Source: Syngnathus acus (taxonomy: Eukaryota > Chordata > Actinopteri > Syngnathiformes > Syngnathidae). From it: 64,000 bases of DNA. Location: contig NC_051103.1 in NCBI RefSeq assembly GCF_901709675.1, positions 235,501-299,500 of the forward strand. The letters are read 5' to 3'. This document shows, piece after piece, positions 10,195 through 18,580 of the stretch. The translations under genes were made by a program, and so were the position numbers. How positions within the stretch are numbered: the stretch's first letter is position 1; each line of letters opens with the position of its first letter. The notes below the pieces were generated by a model. It was not told the origin of the DNA and made no database searches. It saw nothing but the letters and a program-made list of their open reading frames with translations.

Positions 10195-10690
10195 GAATTG
10201 CAATAAAGGTGTTATGTTGAAACATATTCAAGTGTAGTTTTTAGAGAGAAAGATCAAGACAAAATGTCTGATGATTATAATTGTAATCAGAGCTGAAGCA
10301 TTAGCACAGGTGTTTTTTTTTCTAGAAGCGGTCAGGACAGGAAAAACAAGATTAGTATATACAGATTTCTGAAGAAGCATTCACAAAACAACGACTCTGA
10401 AACTGCAGATTACAATTACAATCAGTGTTGAAGCATTCGCACAGATGTTGGTTTTTAGAAACGCTCAGGACAAGAAAAACAAGATTAGTCTCCAAAGATT
10501 TGAGTTTCACAAAGACAATGACTCTGCGTCAACAGGCATGTCTGGTTTTTAGGAGAGGTCAAGGGCAAGAGGGGGAAGACAGTCGAAGGCCTCTGAAAGC
10601 CTTATATTTCAGTAAATTTTGTATGCTACATTTTGTTTAGATAGTTTTAGGAAAGTAGTCTAACATGTCCTGAGTAAAACACGTGACAAA
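9951..10690. repeat. Left accessory region: repeats, no gene called
   Basis: It contains several copies of GATTACAATTACAATCAG-like text (9953-10435), an (AG)n tract at 10110-10191 and two ~125-bp units (about 10280-10405 and 10406-10530) sharing GGACAxGAAAAACAAGATTAG. A 29-nt stretch at 10354-10382 is identical to part of the protease gene (17478-17506). Short ORFs here have no recognisable content. Confidence 0.7.
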
Positions 10691-10718
10691 GGTGTGGTTT
10701 TAAGGAAAGGGGTGGACC

Positions 10719-10743
10719 TACTGCTGGTATATTTAAGGTGGGG
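10719..10743 (+). promoter_or_regulatory. Internal copy of the TIR promoter module
   Basis: It is identical to the terminal-repeat module over 25 bases, including TATATTTAAGG (TATA-like core at 10728-10735). Similarity extends upstream to about 10691. It lies about 80 bp before the start codon of the 212-aa gene, so it probably drives the rightward accessory gene. Confidence 0.7.
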
Positions 10744-10814
10744 TGCATTGAGCGACGAGCTTAAAAAGCTAAGCTAAAGCAGCGGTGTTAAACTGTAAAC
10801 TTGAAGCTTAAATC

Positions 10815-11453
10815 ATGATAGCCGAAACACCTATTAGTATTCATTTTAGCCGTTTAGGCGGTTTGTTGGACGCTCCTAAAAAAAAACATTTGTACCTAAA
10901 ACGTATGCAGCAGCCTCCTACAGAAAAACTTGAGCAGAACTGGGACCTGACAACGGAGACACTCTGGGGATTTAGATTTTTTTATGAAATCGGGGAGCTT
11001 TTTTTCTTCATGAAAAACCGAGAAACATCTGGACCAAACAACGATTCTGACCCAACCAGCACGTATGGTTTGTTGAATTCCAATGATTGGGGTGTGATAA
11101 GCCAAATCCTACCCCAGGTTTTGACTGAATTTCTAGATGAATACGGCATCCAAGGCGAGTTGAACATAACCTGGGTTTCACGAATTACGGTTAGCGGGAA
11201 ATGTTTTCTACGACTTAAAGTTTCTCCTCAAACTACTGATGGAGCAGAAGATGGCGAGCTAATCGAGCTACTGTATCTGACGCTAGAAGTGTTTAATAGT
11301 GAATGTGGGGTTTTCCAGACAATAATCAACGTACCATTAACAGAGTGGCTTGAAAGACTGCAGGCATTTGGTGACAGTATTACAAAACTTTTTGTAGATA
11401 GCCGTGTCTGGATAAACACCATTGGAGCGAAACGTAAATTGACTTTAGACTAG
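10815..11453 (+). CDS. Accessory protein, 212 aa, unrecognised
   Basis: An intact ORF of 212 codons begins at the first ATG after the promoter module. I recognise no family. The protein has a basic N-terminal stretch with a KKKHLYLKRM segment (about residues 23-32), a central Phe-rich segment (FFYEIGELFFFMK), and a C-terminal half of alternating hydrophobic segments ending in KRKLTLD. No signal peptide or clear membrane helix is evident. By position it is the first gene of the rightward block, where adintovirus-like elements carry variable host-interaction genes; that role is inference only. A (CA)n tract follows at 11466-11528, then the next promoter. Confidence 0.7.
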   Translation: MIAETPISIHFSRLGGLLDAPKKKHLYLKRMQQPPTEKLEQNWDLTTETLWGFRFFYEIGELFFFMKNRETSGPNNDSDPTSTYGLLNSNDWGVISQILPQVLTEFLDEYGIQGELNITWVSRITVSGKCFLRLKVSPQTTDGAEDGELIELLYLTLEVFNSECGVFQTIINVPLTEWLERLQAFGDSITKLFVDSRVWINTIGAKRKLTLD

Positions 11454-11476
11454 CCTCACTAAAAACACACACACAC

Positions 11477-11535
<59 letters not shown>

Positions 11536-11619
11536 TTTTTTTACGACTACCACCGAAACTGGGGAGGAGGGTGTAACTATTAGCATCTAGGGGAGGGGGT
11601 TGTAATCATTAGGACATCT

Positions 11620-11632
11620 CTGTATAAGAGGA
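11620..11632 (+). promoter_or_regulatory. TATA-like box before the 471-aa gene
   Basis: TGTATAAGAGGAGG lies about 70 bp upstream of the ATG at 11694, a plausible core promoter position. There is no other support. Confidence 0.45.
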
Positions 11633-11693
11633 GGCAGCTTCTAGCACACGGCCCCTCAGCCCCTCATACCTGAAGTCCAGAGAGATCGACAAC

Positions 11694-13109
11694 ATGGCTC
11701 AAAAAAGATCCGCCAGAAGACTTTTACCCGGATTTCCATCTATGATGAACGGACCAGGAGGGAAAATCTCAAGGGGGGTGCAGACGACGCCAAATGAGAC
11801 GATAACACTCTGGTCAAGTCCCGAGAAATCTGCCGATGAGACAAACAAGGTAGACACGGCTTTCATCACATCTCCACAAGCAGACATGGCTGCTGAGAGA
11901 GCTGTGCAAACGCCATCAAAGATCTTTGAGTTCCTCAGACCGTATGGAACCGTATCACCGCCAGCGGACGAGATGTGGTCCTCCCCCGACAATTCTGCCG
12001 CAGAGACAAATCAGGCCGACATGGCGTTCATCACATCTCCACAACCAGCGGCCGTGTGGTCCTCCCCCGACAATTCTGCCGCAGAGACAAATCAGGCCGA
12101 CATGACGTTCATCACATCTCCACAACCGTCACACAGCTCCAGACAGAGTTTCGGGAGCATCTGCGGACCCCCATCTACCATAGAGCTAACGCCACCTGCT
12201 GGTTCAGAGGGGGACGAGACCCCCCTAGCAAACGGGGTGGAGCAACATGGCCAATGGTCTTCGTATCCAGCTAGACACTTGTTCGACGACACGTGCGTGA
12301 GCTATCCTGAAAGAGGTTTCGACTTGCCATGCCTGACCTATGCTGAAGCCCTCCACATCATCGATCCTGAGGCATTAGCTAGAGAGGTTGATGGTTCGGA
12401 GACCTACATCGATCTTCCGACGCTGATGGATGATACAGATGCGGACTTACCATGCTTATCCTACGATGATGTCGCTCCCGAGGCATCAGCCATAGTGGTT
12501 GATGATACGGAGCCCTACATCGATCTCACGACGCTGATGGACGACACAGATGCGGGGGACGACCCTCGCCTCCCCTCTGGTGATAACATGCCGATGCAAA
12601 CGATGACATCATCACCTGTGAAAATCGACATTCCCAAGGATTTATACATGATGAACGTAGAACCACTTTCCTGGTTGATAGTGGAAGATTACACACGCGT
12701 CAAACTAATGGTGGCCTACCTTTTGTACGATGCCTTAATAGAACATGCCAAAGCAATGTGTGACGGGTGTTTTCTCGATGATCTCAGTCAGCTACATCAC
12801 ACATGCCTGTTCATAGAGGATCGCTGCTTTTATTTTTATGCAAATTATGAAACAGTGACGGCTGAGCTATGCAATGCTAACTTTCTGCACACATTATCGA
12901 CCATGCTGTTTTATTTCAGGACCGCTGCTCCTTTAAAAACCATACGCAACACAGCTGCATCCATTCTACACGATCTCGCCCATGAACGCAAGATCTTTGC
13001 TCAGCTCCGCTGTATAAAACAAGAATTTAGTGACACTCTGGTGCTGAGTAAGGGTGAAGTGGAGTTATTATTTAGAACCCTCGGGAAAACACAATGGGAA
13101 ATGTTGTGA
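11694..13109 (+). CDS. Accessory protein, 471 aa, with two sets of tandem repeats
   Basis: This is an intact ORF whose family I do not recognise. The N-terminal ~25 residues are basic. Residues about 40-145 carry a module WSSPDNSAAETNQADM...FITSPQ present twice almost exactly (81-bp DNA repeat at 11974 and 12055) and once in a diverged form. Residues about 205-290 carry a second acidic module, present twice, with DLPCL(S/T)Y ... YIDL(P/T)TLMDDTDA. From about residue 300 there is an ordered-looking, Cys- and aromatic-rich domain (MCDGCFLDDL, CFYFYANYE, SILHDLAHERKIF). The layout of acidic, repetitive N-terminus plus compact C-terminus suggests a regulatory or scaffold protein, but this is inference. 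The exact Rb-binding LxCxE motif is not present. Confidence 0.75.
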   Translation: MAQKRSARRLLPGFPSMMNGPGGKISRGVQTTPNETITLWSSPEKSADETNKVDTAFITSPQADMAAERAVQTPSKIFEFLRPYGTVSPPADEMWSSPDNSAAETNQADMAFITSPQPAAVWSSPDNSAAETNQADMTFITSPQPSHSSRQSFGSICGPPSTIELTPPAGSEGDETPLANGVEQHGQWSSYPARHLFDDTCVSYPERGFDLPCLTYAEALHIIDPEALAREVDGSETYIDLPTLMDDTDADLPCLSYDDVAPEASAIVVDDTEPYIDLTTLMDDTDAGDDPRLPSGDNMPMQTMTSSPVKIDIPKDLYMMNVEPLSWLIVEDYTRVKLMVAYLLYDALIEHAKAMCDGCFLDDLSQLHHTCLFIEDRCFYFYANYETVTAELCNANFLHTLSTMLFYFRTAAPLKTIRNTAASILHDLAHERKIFAQLRCIKQEFSDTLVLSKGEVELLFRTLGKTQWEML

Positions 13110-13276
13110 GGAAAACATGGGTTCAACTGGCTGCTGATCTAGCATTGTTTTTAGACTATATTAAATACTATTTGCTAGATGATATAACTACATGGTTAAG
13201 GAGACTTGAAACCCTAATTGAAGCCAAAATACTACCGTCTATGTTATTTTCATACATGCGTTATACTGAACCTTAG
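13094..13276 (+). CDS. Small overlapping ORF, 60 aa
   Basis: It starts inside the last codons of the 471-aa gene (16-nt overlap, different frame) with MGNVVRKTWVQL. It is rich in Leu, Tyr and Asp and resembles amphipathic helices. An AATAAA at 13321 follows. It could be a real small protein read from the same mRNA or chance; a start with an N-terminal MGN (possible myristoylation signal) is noteworthy but unproven. Confidence 0.4.
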   Translation: MGNVVRKTWVQLAADLALFLDYIKYYLLDDITTWLRRLETLIEAKILPSMLFSYMRYTEP

Positions 13277-13320
13277 AAACTGTTTTTATTTTTTATTGCT
13301 GTGTGCTTCCTACTTTTTGT

Positions 13321-13326
13321 AATAAA
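13321..13326 (+). terminator. Poly(A) signal of the accessory gene block
   Basis: AATAAA lies 45 bp after the stop of the small ORF and before the integrase gene. Confidence 0.5.
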
Positions 13327-13330
13327 CTAA

Positions 13331-13475
13331 TGTGACCAGCAAAGTGATTGTTTTCTGTGTTTATTCTATTTAAAAAATCTCATACCTGTATGCTTTTATT
13401 AGCTGTGACCAGCAAAGTGATTTTCTGTGTTTACTCTATTAAAAAATCACATACTTGTATGCTTTATTAGCGGTG
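13331..13475. repeat. Tandem duplication upstream of the integrase
   Basis: Two units of about 73 bp, beginning TGTGACCAGCAAAGTGATT and ending ATGCTTTATTAGC, lie head to tail between the accessory poly(A) signal and the integrase start. The position suggests a promoter or polyadenylation element. Confidence 0.75.
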
Positions 13476-13509
13476 ACACATTTTGCTACGCGTCAATCTG
13501 CATCTAACA

Positions 13510-14589
13510 ATGGGGGGTGACAGATGTCTTCAAAAACTCTATTATAAAGCTAATAACCCCGCTAGTTACGGAGGGGAGGCACGTTTACACAAAGGAGCGA
13601 TTGTTAACTGTAAAAACACTAATATTAAAAAAGTGAAAGCGTTTCTAGCAGACCAAGATACTTATACTTTACACAAACCAGCCAGAATAACCTTTCCTAG
13701 AAATAAAGTTTTTGTTCGAGGTCCTATGAGACAATTTCAAGCAGATTTATGTGATATGCAATCACTAGCACACTACAATGACGGATATAAATATTTACTG
13801 ACCACAATTGATGTGTTTTCGAAACGCGCTTTTGTACGAGTTCTGAAGACCAAATCAGCTCAGCATGTGACCAAGGCCTTTGAAGATGTCTTAGCAGTTA
13901 GCGGGGTACCCTTACGACTCCAGACAGATAAAGGGAAAGAATTTTTTAACAAACATTTCCAGAAATTAATGAGACAGCATAATATTATACATTTTGCAAC
14001 GTCTTCTGACACAAAGGCGCAAACGGTTGAACGCTTTCACAGAACGTTGAAATCACGAATGTGGAGATATTTTACTGCCAAAAACACACAACGATATGTC
14101 GATGTAATTCAGGATTTTATTATCAGCTATAATGACAGTTTCCATACTAGTATAAAAATGGCACCTAATGCTGTAAACATGGATAATAAAGACATTGCTT
14201 TTACTAACCTCTACGCAAATAACCCCTTCCGACAAGGAATCAAGTTCCGCTTCGCTCCAGGCGATACAGTCCGGCTGTCCAAATTGAGAGGTATCTTTGA
14301 GAAGGGTTATTTACAAAGCTTCACGGACGAAATATTCAGAATTACACAACGTCTTCATCGCGTCCCGCCTGTATACAAAATATCGGATTTAGACGGTGTT
14401 TCTATAGAAGGGAGCTTCTACGAAGCGGAATTACAAAAAGTAAAAATAAAAAAAAACAAGATTTTTCGTATACAGAAAATCCTTAAATCACGCATCGTGT
14501 CAGGCAAACGGGAGTTACTAGTTCACTGGGTTGGCTGGCCAGCCAAATTTGACAGCTGGGTCCCCGCATATAGCGTAAAAGACATTTAA
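13510..14589 (+). CDS. Polinton integrase (rve) with chromodomain
   Basis: This is a DDE-type integrase of the retroviral superfamily, which inserts the linear element DNA and creates the 6-bp duplication. The catalytic triad is Asp79 (ADLCDM), Asp140 (QTDKGKEF) and Glu174 (TVERFHRTLK), with 33 residues between the last two. The N-terminal part has the usual Polinton LQKLYYKANNPASYGG start. The C-terminus (about residues 305-359) is a chromodomain-like fold ending VHWVGWPAKFDSWVPA, which in relatives may target chromatin. I start at the ATG 13510, in good context, because the open frame upstream has only a TTG at 13483. Length is 359 aa, normal for the family. Confidence 0.95.
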   Translation: MGGDRCLQKLYYKANNPASYGGEARLHKGAIVNCKNTNIKKVKAFLADQDTYTLHKPARITFPRNKVFVRGPMRQFQADLCDMQSLAHYNDGYKYLLTTIDVFSKRAFVRVLKTKSAQHVTKAFEDVLAVSGVPLRLQTDKGKEFFNKHFQKLMRQHNIIHFATSSDTKAQTVERFHRTLKSRMWRYFTAKNTQRYVDVIQDFIISYNDSFHTSIKMAPNAVNMDNKDIAFTNLYANNPFRQGIKFRFAPGDTVRLSKLRGIFEKGYLQSFTDEIFRITQRLHRVPPVYKISDLDGVSIEGSFYEAELQKVKIKKNKIFRIQKILKSRIVSGKRELLVHWVGWPAKFDSWVPAYSVKDI

Positions 14590-14623
14590 AACTCGACAAG
14601 CTGTCACTCTGTGAAATTTCAAC

Positions 14624-15490
14624 ATGGGTGATGTCCACAGAGAATTCTACGTAACACTAGCCTCAAATGCTAGCATGCACATCTTCCCTGAGAACACGCT
14701 TTCAGAATTTAAAGTGGAATTAGCGCAACATATCGATTTAAAAGGCTCATGGGAGGTCGGCTTATGTGAAATTTCATACATCAACTCAATTTCTGACGTT
14801 CCTGAGAAAAAACGGGACTTCTACTTCAAACATCTGAAACCACAAAACTCCCTCGATGGCTTTTTAGAAGATGATTCGGAAATTAAACATATGCAGAAAA
14901 ATCGAGAGGGTGTTCGGAATTTTTACCTCAAACATACGTCTCGAGAGGTTGATCCTGAGGTTCGGCATACGCTGAAAATTCGAGGAGGCGTTTACAACGA
15001 TCATGAGTCGTTAGCTTCTGAAATCCGAACTCTATTAACTAAAACCAGTACGAGAAAGATTGACATTCAATTTGACCAACATATGCGCAGATATCTGTTT
15101 ACAGGCGAAGAAAGTTTGAGAATTATGTTCAAGAGCCCCCTAGCGTATATTGTTGGAATGAACCCGGAACATTGGCTCCAGCTCCGACCGGAAGGCGTCT
15201 ACGGACAACATCCGGCTGATAAAAGAGCCGGTTTATATTTTGTATTCGTTTATACAGATATTGTTCAACATCAAACTATAGGTGACGCTTACGCACCGAT
15301 GCTTCGCACTCTCCCCGTTATGGGAAAATACGGAGATGTTATAAATAAAACTTTTAATCCTGTGTACTATTTAAACGTGTGCAGAAGTCATATCGAAACC
15401 ATTACAGTTTGTCTCCGAACAGACCAGAACACCCCTGTGGAATTTGAATACGGGAAAGTTATCCTCATTTTGCATTTTAGATCGAGATAA
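14624..15490 (+). CDS. Probable penton / minor capsid protein
   Basis: This 288-aa intact ORF starts 34 bp after the integrase. The N-terminus (EFYVTLASNASMHIFPENT, then KGSWEVGLCEISY near residue 45) matches the conserved start of a protein found beside the major capsid gene in many animal Polintons, where it is taken as the single-jelly-roll penton or minor capsid subunit. It should form the vertices of the capsid with the MCP. The central portion (residues about 75-125) is charged and partly duplicated (two copies of xHxxKIRGGVYN-like text). The TAA stop overlaps an AATAAA (15489-15494). Assignment rests on gene order and remembered family resemblance. Confidence 0.65.
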   Translation: MGDVHREFYVTLASNASMHIFPENTLSEFKVELAQHIDLKGSWEVGLCEISYINSISDVPEKKRDFYFKHLKPQNSLDGFLEDDSEIKHMQKNREGVRNFYLKHTSREVDPEVRHTLKIRGGVYNDHESLASEIRTLLTKTSTRKIDIQFDQHMRRYLFTGEESLRIMFKSPLAYIVGMNPEHWLQLRPEGVYGQHPADKRAGLYFVFVYTDIVQHQTIGDAYAPMLRTLPVMGKYGDVINKTFNPVYYLNVCRSHIETITVCLRTDQNTPVEFEYGKVILILHFRSR

Positions 15491-15498
15491 TAAAAACA

Positions 15499-15921
15499 AT
15501 GATGACATCATCCACACATCCCGATATGTATAGATTTGTGGATTATTACGAAACGCAAGTGGGAGGAGCGTTTCAAGGGTTTCAGGGGAGCCCCGTTCAA
15601 TATGGGCGTGGCCTAGGGTCTATTTTTGCAAAACTCTTCCGTTTCGTGATGCCTATGTTCAAAAGCGGCTTTAACCTGGCGAAGCCACACCTTCAATCCG
15701 CTGCTAAAAACATAGCAACGGATGTAGCCGGGCGTGTCATAGAAAGAATTCAACGCAAAACAACTACAGCTCAAGAAGGTTCCGGCCTTGCAGTTTTATC
15801 ACGCAGGGGGCTGCATCCTGGGGGGCGTAGAAAAAAGACACTTAAAAGAAAAAGACGCTCAGCCGATCTCAGATCAGTTAAGAAAAGACGAAGGAGGCGG
15901 AAGGCAGATATTTTCTCTTAA
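15499..15921 (+). CDS. pVI/pX-like basic virion protein
   Basis: This 140-aa ORF lies between penton and MCP genes, 8 bp after the former and 1 bp before the latter start. It has a Gly-rich segment (GRGLGSIFAKLF, about residues 36-47) followed by an amphipathic helix (FRFVMPMFKSGFNLAKPHLQ) and a very basic tail (residues about 111-136, many KRK and RRR runs). This layout resembles adenovirus minor core and membrane-lytic proteins and the equivalent small protein of animal Polintons. It may bind DNA in the virion and assist membrane penetration, by analogy only. A first Met pair (MM) starts the frame. Confidence 0.65.
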   Translation: MMTSSTHPDMYRFVDYYETQVGGAFQGFQGSPVQYGRGLGSIFAKLFRFVMPMFKSGFNLAKPHLQSAAKNIATDVAGRVIERIQRKTTTAQEGSGLAVLSRRGLHPGGRRKKTLKRKRRSADLRSVKKRRRRRKADIFS

Positions 15922-15922
15922 A

Positions 15923-17233
15923 ATGGCCCTTCTACATTTTAAATCGCAAGAGTGTGTATTATCAAGCCTCGATTTGTTTTCTTGTCCGTTAACACAACTA
16001 TCTATCGAAGATAGTTCTTATGTCGAATTCCTACCGTTGTCGGCCATTGTGGACCAGGGGCCAATTGAATTCTTTATACCCGGGGATGGTTCAAAATATT
16101 TAGATTTATCTGACACTCTATTACACCTGCGTTTAAAAATAACACGTCGAGATGGGTCTAATTTGCCGCCGCAAGAACAAGTCGGGATTGTGAATTTCCC
16201 GATAAACACAATTTTTAGTCAATTAGATATCTCAATGGGGGGAAGATTAATATCACAGTCTAGTGCAACGCATGCATATAGATCCATCATTGAGCTACTG
16301 TTAAACTTTTCACACGATTCATTGGAATCCCAGTTCACAGCAGGAATGTTTGCCAAAGACACTAGGGGGCGCATGGACTCTGTTGTTTTTGACGGGCCTA
16401 ATGTCAACGAAGGCCTGGCCCGCCGTGCACAGCTGATGGGAGGATCACGTGAGTTCCACGTCACAGGACCGCTACACGGAGATATTTTCTTTTCCGAACG
16501 CCATCTATTGAATAATGTGGATCTACGACTAAAGTTAACTAGAGCTCCGGATGATTTTTGCCTCATGAGCGCTCCAGACAGCGACTCGTGTCTCAAGATA
16601 TTAGGAGCTTCACTTTACGTGAAAAAAGTTTCAGTCTCCCCGGCTGTCTCTATTGGTCATGAAGCCGCTTTACATAAAGGTAACGCTTTGTACCCCCTAA
16701 GTAGAGTCAATATAAAGACTTTTTCTATCCCTCAAAACTCACGGATTTGTCACCAAGATAACCTCTTCCTCGGACATATTCCTAAACAAATTGTACTAGC
16801 TATGGTGAATCATAACAGTTTTATGGGACGACGAGATTTAAACCCCTTTAACTTTTTACATCATAACATTGAGTATTTGGCGCTTAGCCACGAAGGTCGC
16901 CAGATACCAGCTAAAGCTTTTCAACCCAATTTCGAAGCTGGATTATATACACGTGAATTTCATAATCTGTACACAGCTACGGGTCGCTTTTTAAAAGATT
17001 TACCGCTCTGTATCGATCAACAAGATTTTAGTCAAGGTTATTCACTTTTTGTCTTCAATTTAAGTCAAGCAGATGATTCCGGTGCTTTGTCCCCCGTGAA
17101 TAATGGTGTTTTAAGATTAGATTTGCGATTCCGTACGCCCCTCCCACATACAGCCACGCTTATCGTTTACGCTGTCTATGATTCCCTTATTGAGATTAAT
17201 GCCAAGAGGGAAGTATTGATGGACTATTATTGA
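15923..17233 (+). CDS. Major capsid protein (hexon-like, double jelly roll)
   Basis: The 436-aa product (start MALLHFKSQECVLSS) is recognisable as the Polinton major capsid protein, the family known in nematodes as F54H12.2-like. It carries the characteristic segments SSYVEFLPLSAIVDQGPIEF (about residues 30-50) and VNFPINTIFSQLDISMGG (about 92-110). The open frame extends 45 codons further upstream, but that part reads the basic tail of the preceding gene in another frame, so 15923 is the better start; it lies one base after the previous stop codon. Trimeric double-jelly-roll capsomers are expected. There are no stops and the length is normal for the animal (adintovirus) group. Confidence 0.93.
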   Translation: MALLHFKSQECVLSSLDLFSCPLTQLSIEDSSYVEFLPLSAIVDQGPIEFFIPGDGSKYLDLSDTLLHLRLKITRRDGSNLPPQEQVGIVNFPINTIFSQLDISMGGRLISQSSATHAYRSIIELLLNFSHDSLESQFTAGMFAKDTRGRMDSVVFDGPNVNEGLARRAQLMGGSREFHVTGPLHGDIFFSERHLLNNVDLRLKLTRAPDDFCLMSAPDSDSCLKILGASLYVKKVSVSPAVSIGHEAALHKGNALYPLSRVNIKTFSIPQNSRICHQDNLFLGHIPKQIVLAMVNHNSFMGRRDLNPFNFLHHNIEYLALSHEGRQIPAKAFQPNFEAGLYTREFHNLYTATGRFLKDLPLCIDQQDFSQGYSLFVFNLSQADDSGALSPVNNGVLRLDLRFRTPLPHTATLIVYAVYDSLIEINAKREVLMDYY

Positions 17234-17237
17234 CACT

Positions 17238-17771
17238 ATGAACGGCCGTGAATTGGATTTGATTATGACTCGGACGCAAAGGGCGCTGTTTGGAGGTGTT
17301 TTAGCGTCAGACGAGTTAGCTGACGTCAAAGACATGCCCCCCAGACATTATATTGTCAATACACATCCTCGACATCTCCCCGGAGAGCATTGGCTCGCTT
17401 TGACTTTAGAATCTGATGGTTTGGCCACATTCTTTGATCCTTTTGGTCTGCCGCCGGACAGTCCTTATTACCCGTCAAGTATATACAGATTTCTGAAGAA
17501 GCATTCTAAGCGTATCGAATATCATAATGGCCAATTGCAACACGAATTGAATGACACCTGTGGTCAACATTGCGTCTACTACTTGTCACAACGAGGGTGG
17601 GGGTTGAGCTACAGTGAGGTGATAACGCATTATAGTACCGATCCTCTGCATAACGACGCTATGGTTACCGATTTTGTCAAGAATTGTCGGAGACCTGATA
17701 GGATGCGCGGCGGTCAAATATCTTGTTCATTACATAAATTTAAAGAATGTCATTGTCTGAAACCGTGTTAA
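17238..17771 (+). CDS. Adenain-like cysteine protease
   Basis: This 177-aa protease of the C5 (adenovirus maturation protease) family should cleave capsid precursors. The catalytic set is visible: His51 in GEHWLAL, Asp67 in FFDPFG, Gln101 in QHELND and Cys108 in DTCGQHC; the seven-residue Gln-to-Cys spacing is the same as in adenain. The gene starts 4 bp after the MCP stop, so the late genes are tightly packed. The C-terminus is Cys-rich (SCSLHKFKECHCLKPC), which might bind metal. The 29 nt at 17478-17506 recur in the left accessory region. A poly(A) signal follows at 17796. Confidence 0.93.
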   Translation: MNGRELDLIMTRTQRALFGGVLASDELADVKDMPPRHYIVNTHPRHLPGEHWLALTLESDGLATFFDPFGLPPDSPYYPSSIYRFLKKHSKRIEYHNGQLQHELNDTCGQHCVYYLSQRGWGLSYSEVITHYSTDPLHNDAMVTDFVKNCRRPDRMRGGQISCSLHKFKECHCLKPC

Positions 17772-17788
17772 TGTTTTGTAAAATCTCT

Positions 17789-17801
17789 TTTATTCAATAA
17801 A
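17789..17801. terminator. Bidirectional polyadenylation signal
   Basis: TTTATTCAATAAA provides AATAAA on the + strand (17796-17801) for the protease end of the rightward block and AATAAA on the - strand (17794-17789) for the leftward block. The two stop codons lie 18 bp and 75 bp away. Confidence 0.8.
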
Positions 17802-17868
17802 CATTGTTAAAGAGAGTTACAGAGTCATTAGTTTTTTTCAGTAACAGCATTAACGTATCTAACATTTT

Positions 17869-18576
17869 TTAATAACTAACCCATTTTACTACCGGCGATC
17901 TGATTTTCCTTTTTTTTACGCTTACATATTTTGCATGAGAAACATCATCATCATCATCATCTTCATCCCTAGCGTATTTCAAACGTTTGAAATCAGCACG
18001 AGCAGAGGGGTTGGAAATGGTTGATTCAGGTAGATTTAGCTGTGCTAATGTACGCAGAAATTCTGTCCAGCCAGTCGGTTGAGCTGCTAGTTTCTTACCG
18101 GTCACAATTAAATGTTTTATCAAATCGCTCATGTGCGAGCCCCTGACAGTTTTCCCTCTAAAAATAAATTCGCTTCGCGGCGTCCACCTTACATCTTCCG
18201 CCGATAATTTTTTCAGCACATAGGAGGCGTTGCGGCGATAACGTGGACCAATCGTACCCAAAATATCAACCCAATCTTCATCCGGCACTTTTTGAGCCGT
18301 TTTCCTTTCCTCTTCAACGCCCGTCTCTTCATTACGAATCGTAATAGGAATCTGCTCAGAATCTTTTTGTTTGATCAACCCCAGATAACGCTGCAGCAGG
18401 GTTTGATAAGTTTTGATCTTTTCATATTGATTTAAATTTTTATTATCCAAAACCTGTTTCATCTCCTCATCCAAAGAATACTCAACTCTGTCACGAATGG
18501 TGGGGGCTGGCTTATGGAGCCTCTCGAGCTGGTAAGGGGAGATCAGGAACATTTTCTGCGCCGTTTTCAAACTCAT
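17869..18576 (-). CDS. Polinton conserved protein, 235 aa, function unknown
   Basis: This intact ORF is the last gene of the leftward block. It starts MSLKTAQKMFLISPYQLERL and contains a helical segment with NQYEKIKTYQTLLQRYL (about residues 48-66), followed by acidic and Lys-rich linkers, a central WVDILGTIGPRYRRNA segment and a poly-Asp run near the C-terminus (about 210-217). Similar proteins with an 'ISPxQLERL' opening and a 'YxxxLQRYL' helix are common in animal Polintons, usually near the packaging ATPase, but no activity is known to me. It lies 4 bp before the next gene's stop. A structural or packaging role is inference. Confidence 0.75.
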   Translation of the reverse strand: MSLKTAQKMFLISPYQLERLHKPAPTIRDRVEYSLDEEMKQVLDNKNLNQYEKIKTYQTLLQRYLGLIKQKDSEQIPITIRNEETGVEEERKTAQKVPDEDWVDILGTIGPRYRRNASYVLKKLSAEDVRWTPRSEFIFRGKTVRGSHMSDLIKHLIVTGKKLAAQPTGWTEFLRTLAQLNLPESTISNPSARADFKRLKYARDEDDDDDDVSHAKYVSVKKRKIRSPVVKWVSY

Positions 18577-18580
18577 TTTA

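Noticed and set aside
10815-11453. Possible Bcl-2-like protein
   Set aside because: Some adintovirus-like elements carry such genes, but I could not find a convincing BH1 or BH2 motif.
11694-13109. Possible LxCxE (Rb-binding) protein
   Set aside because: The Cys-containing modules read LPCLT and LPCLS, not LxCxE.
13483-13509. Upstream extension of the integrase
   Set aside because: The frame opens with TTG, not ATG; the ATG at 13510 has a better context and fits the family's usual start.
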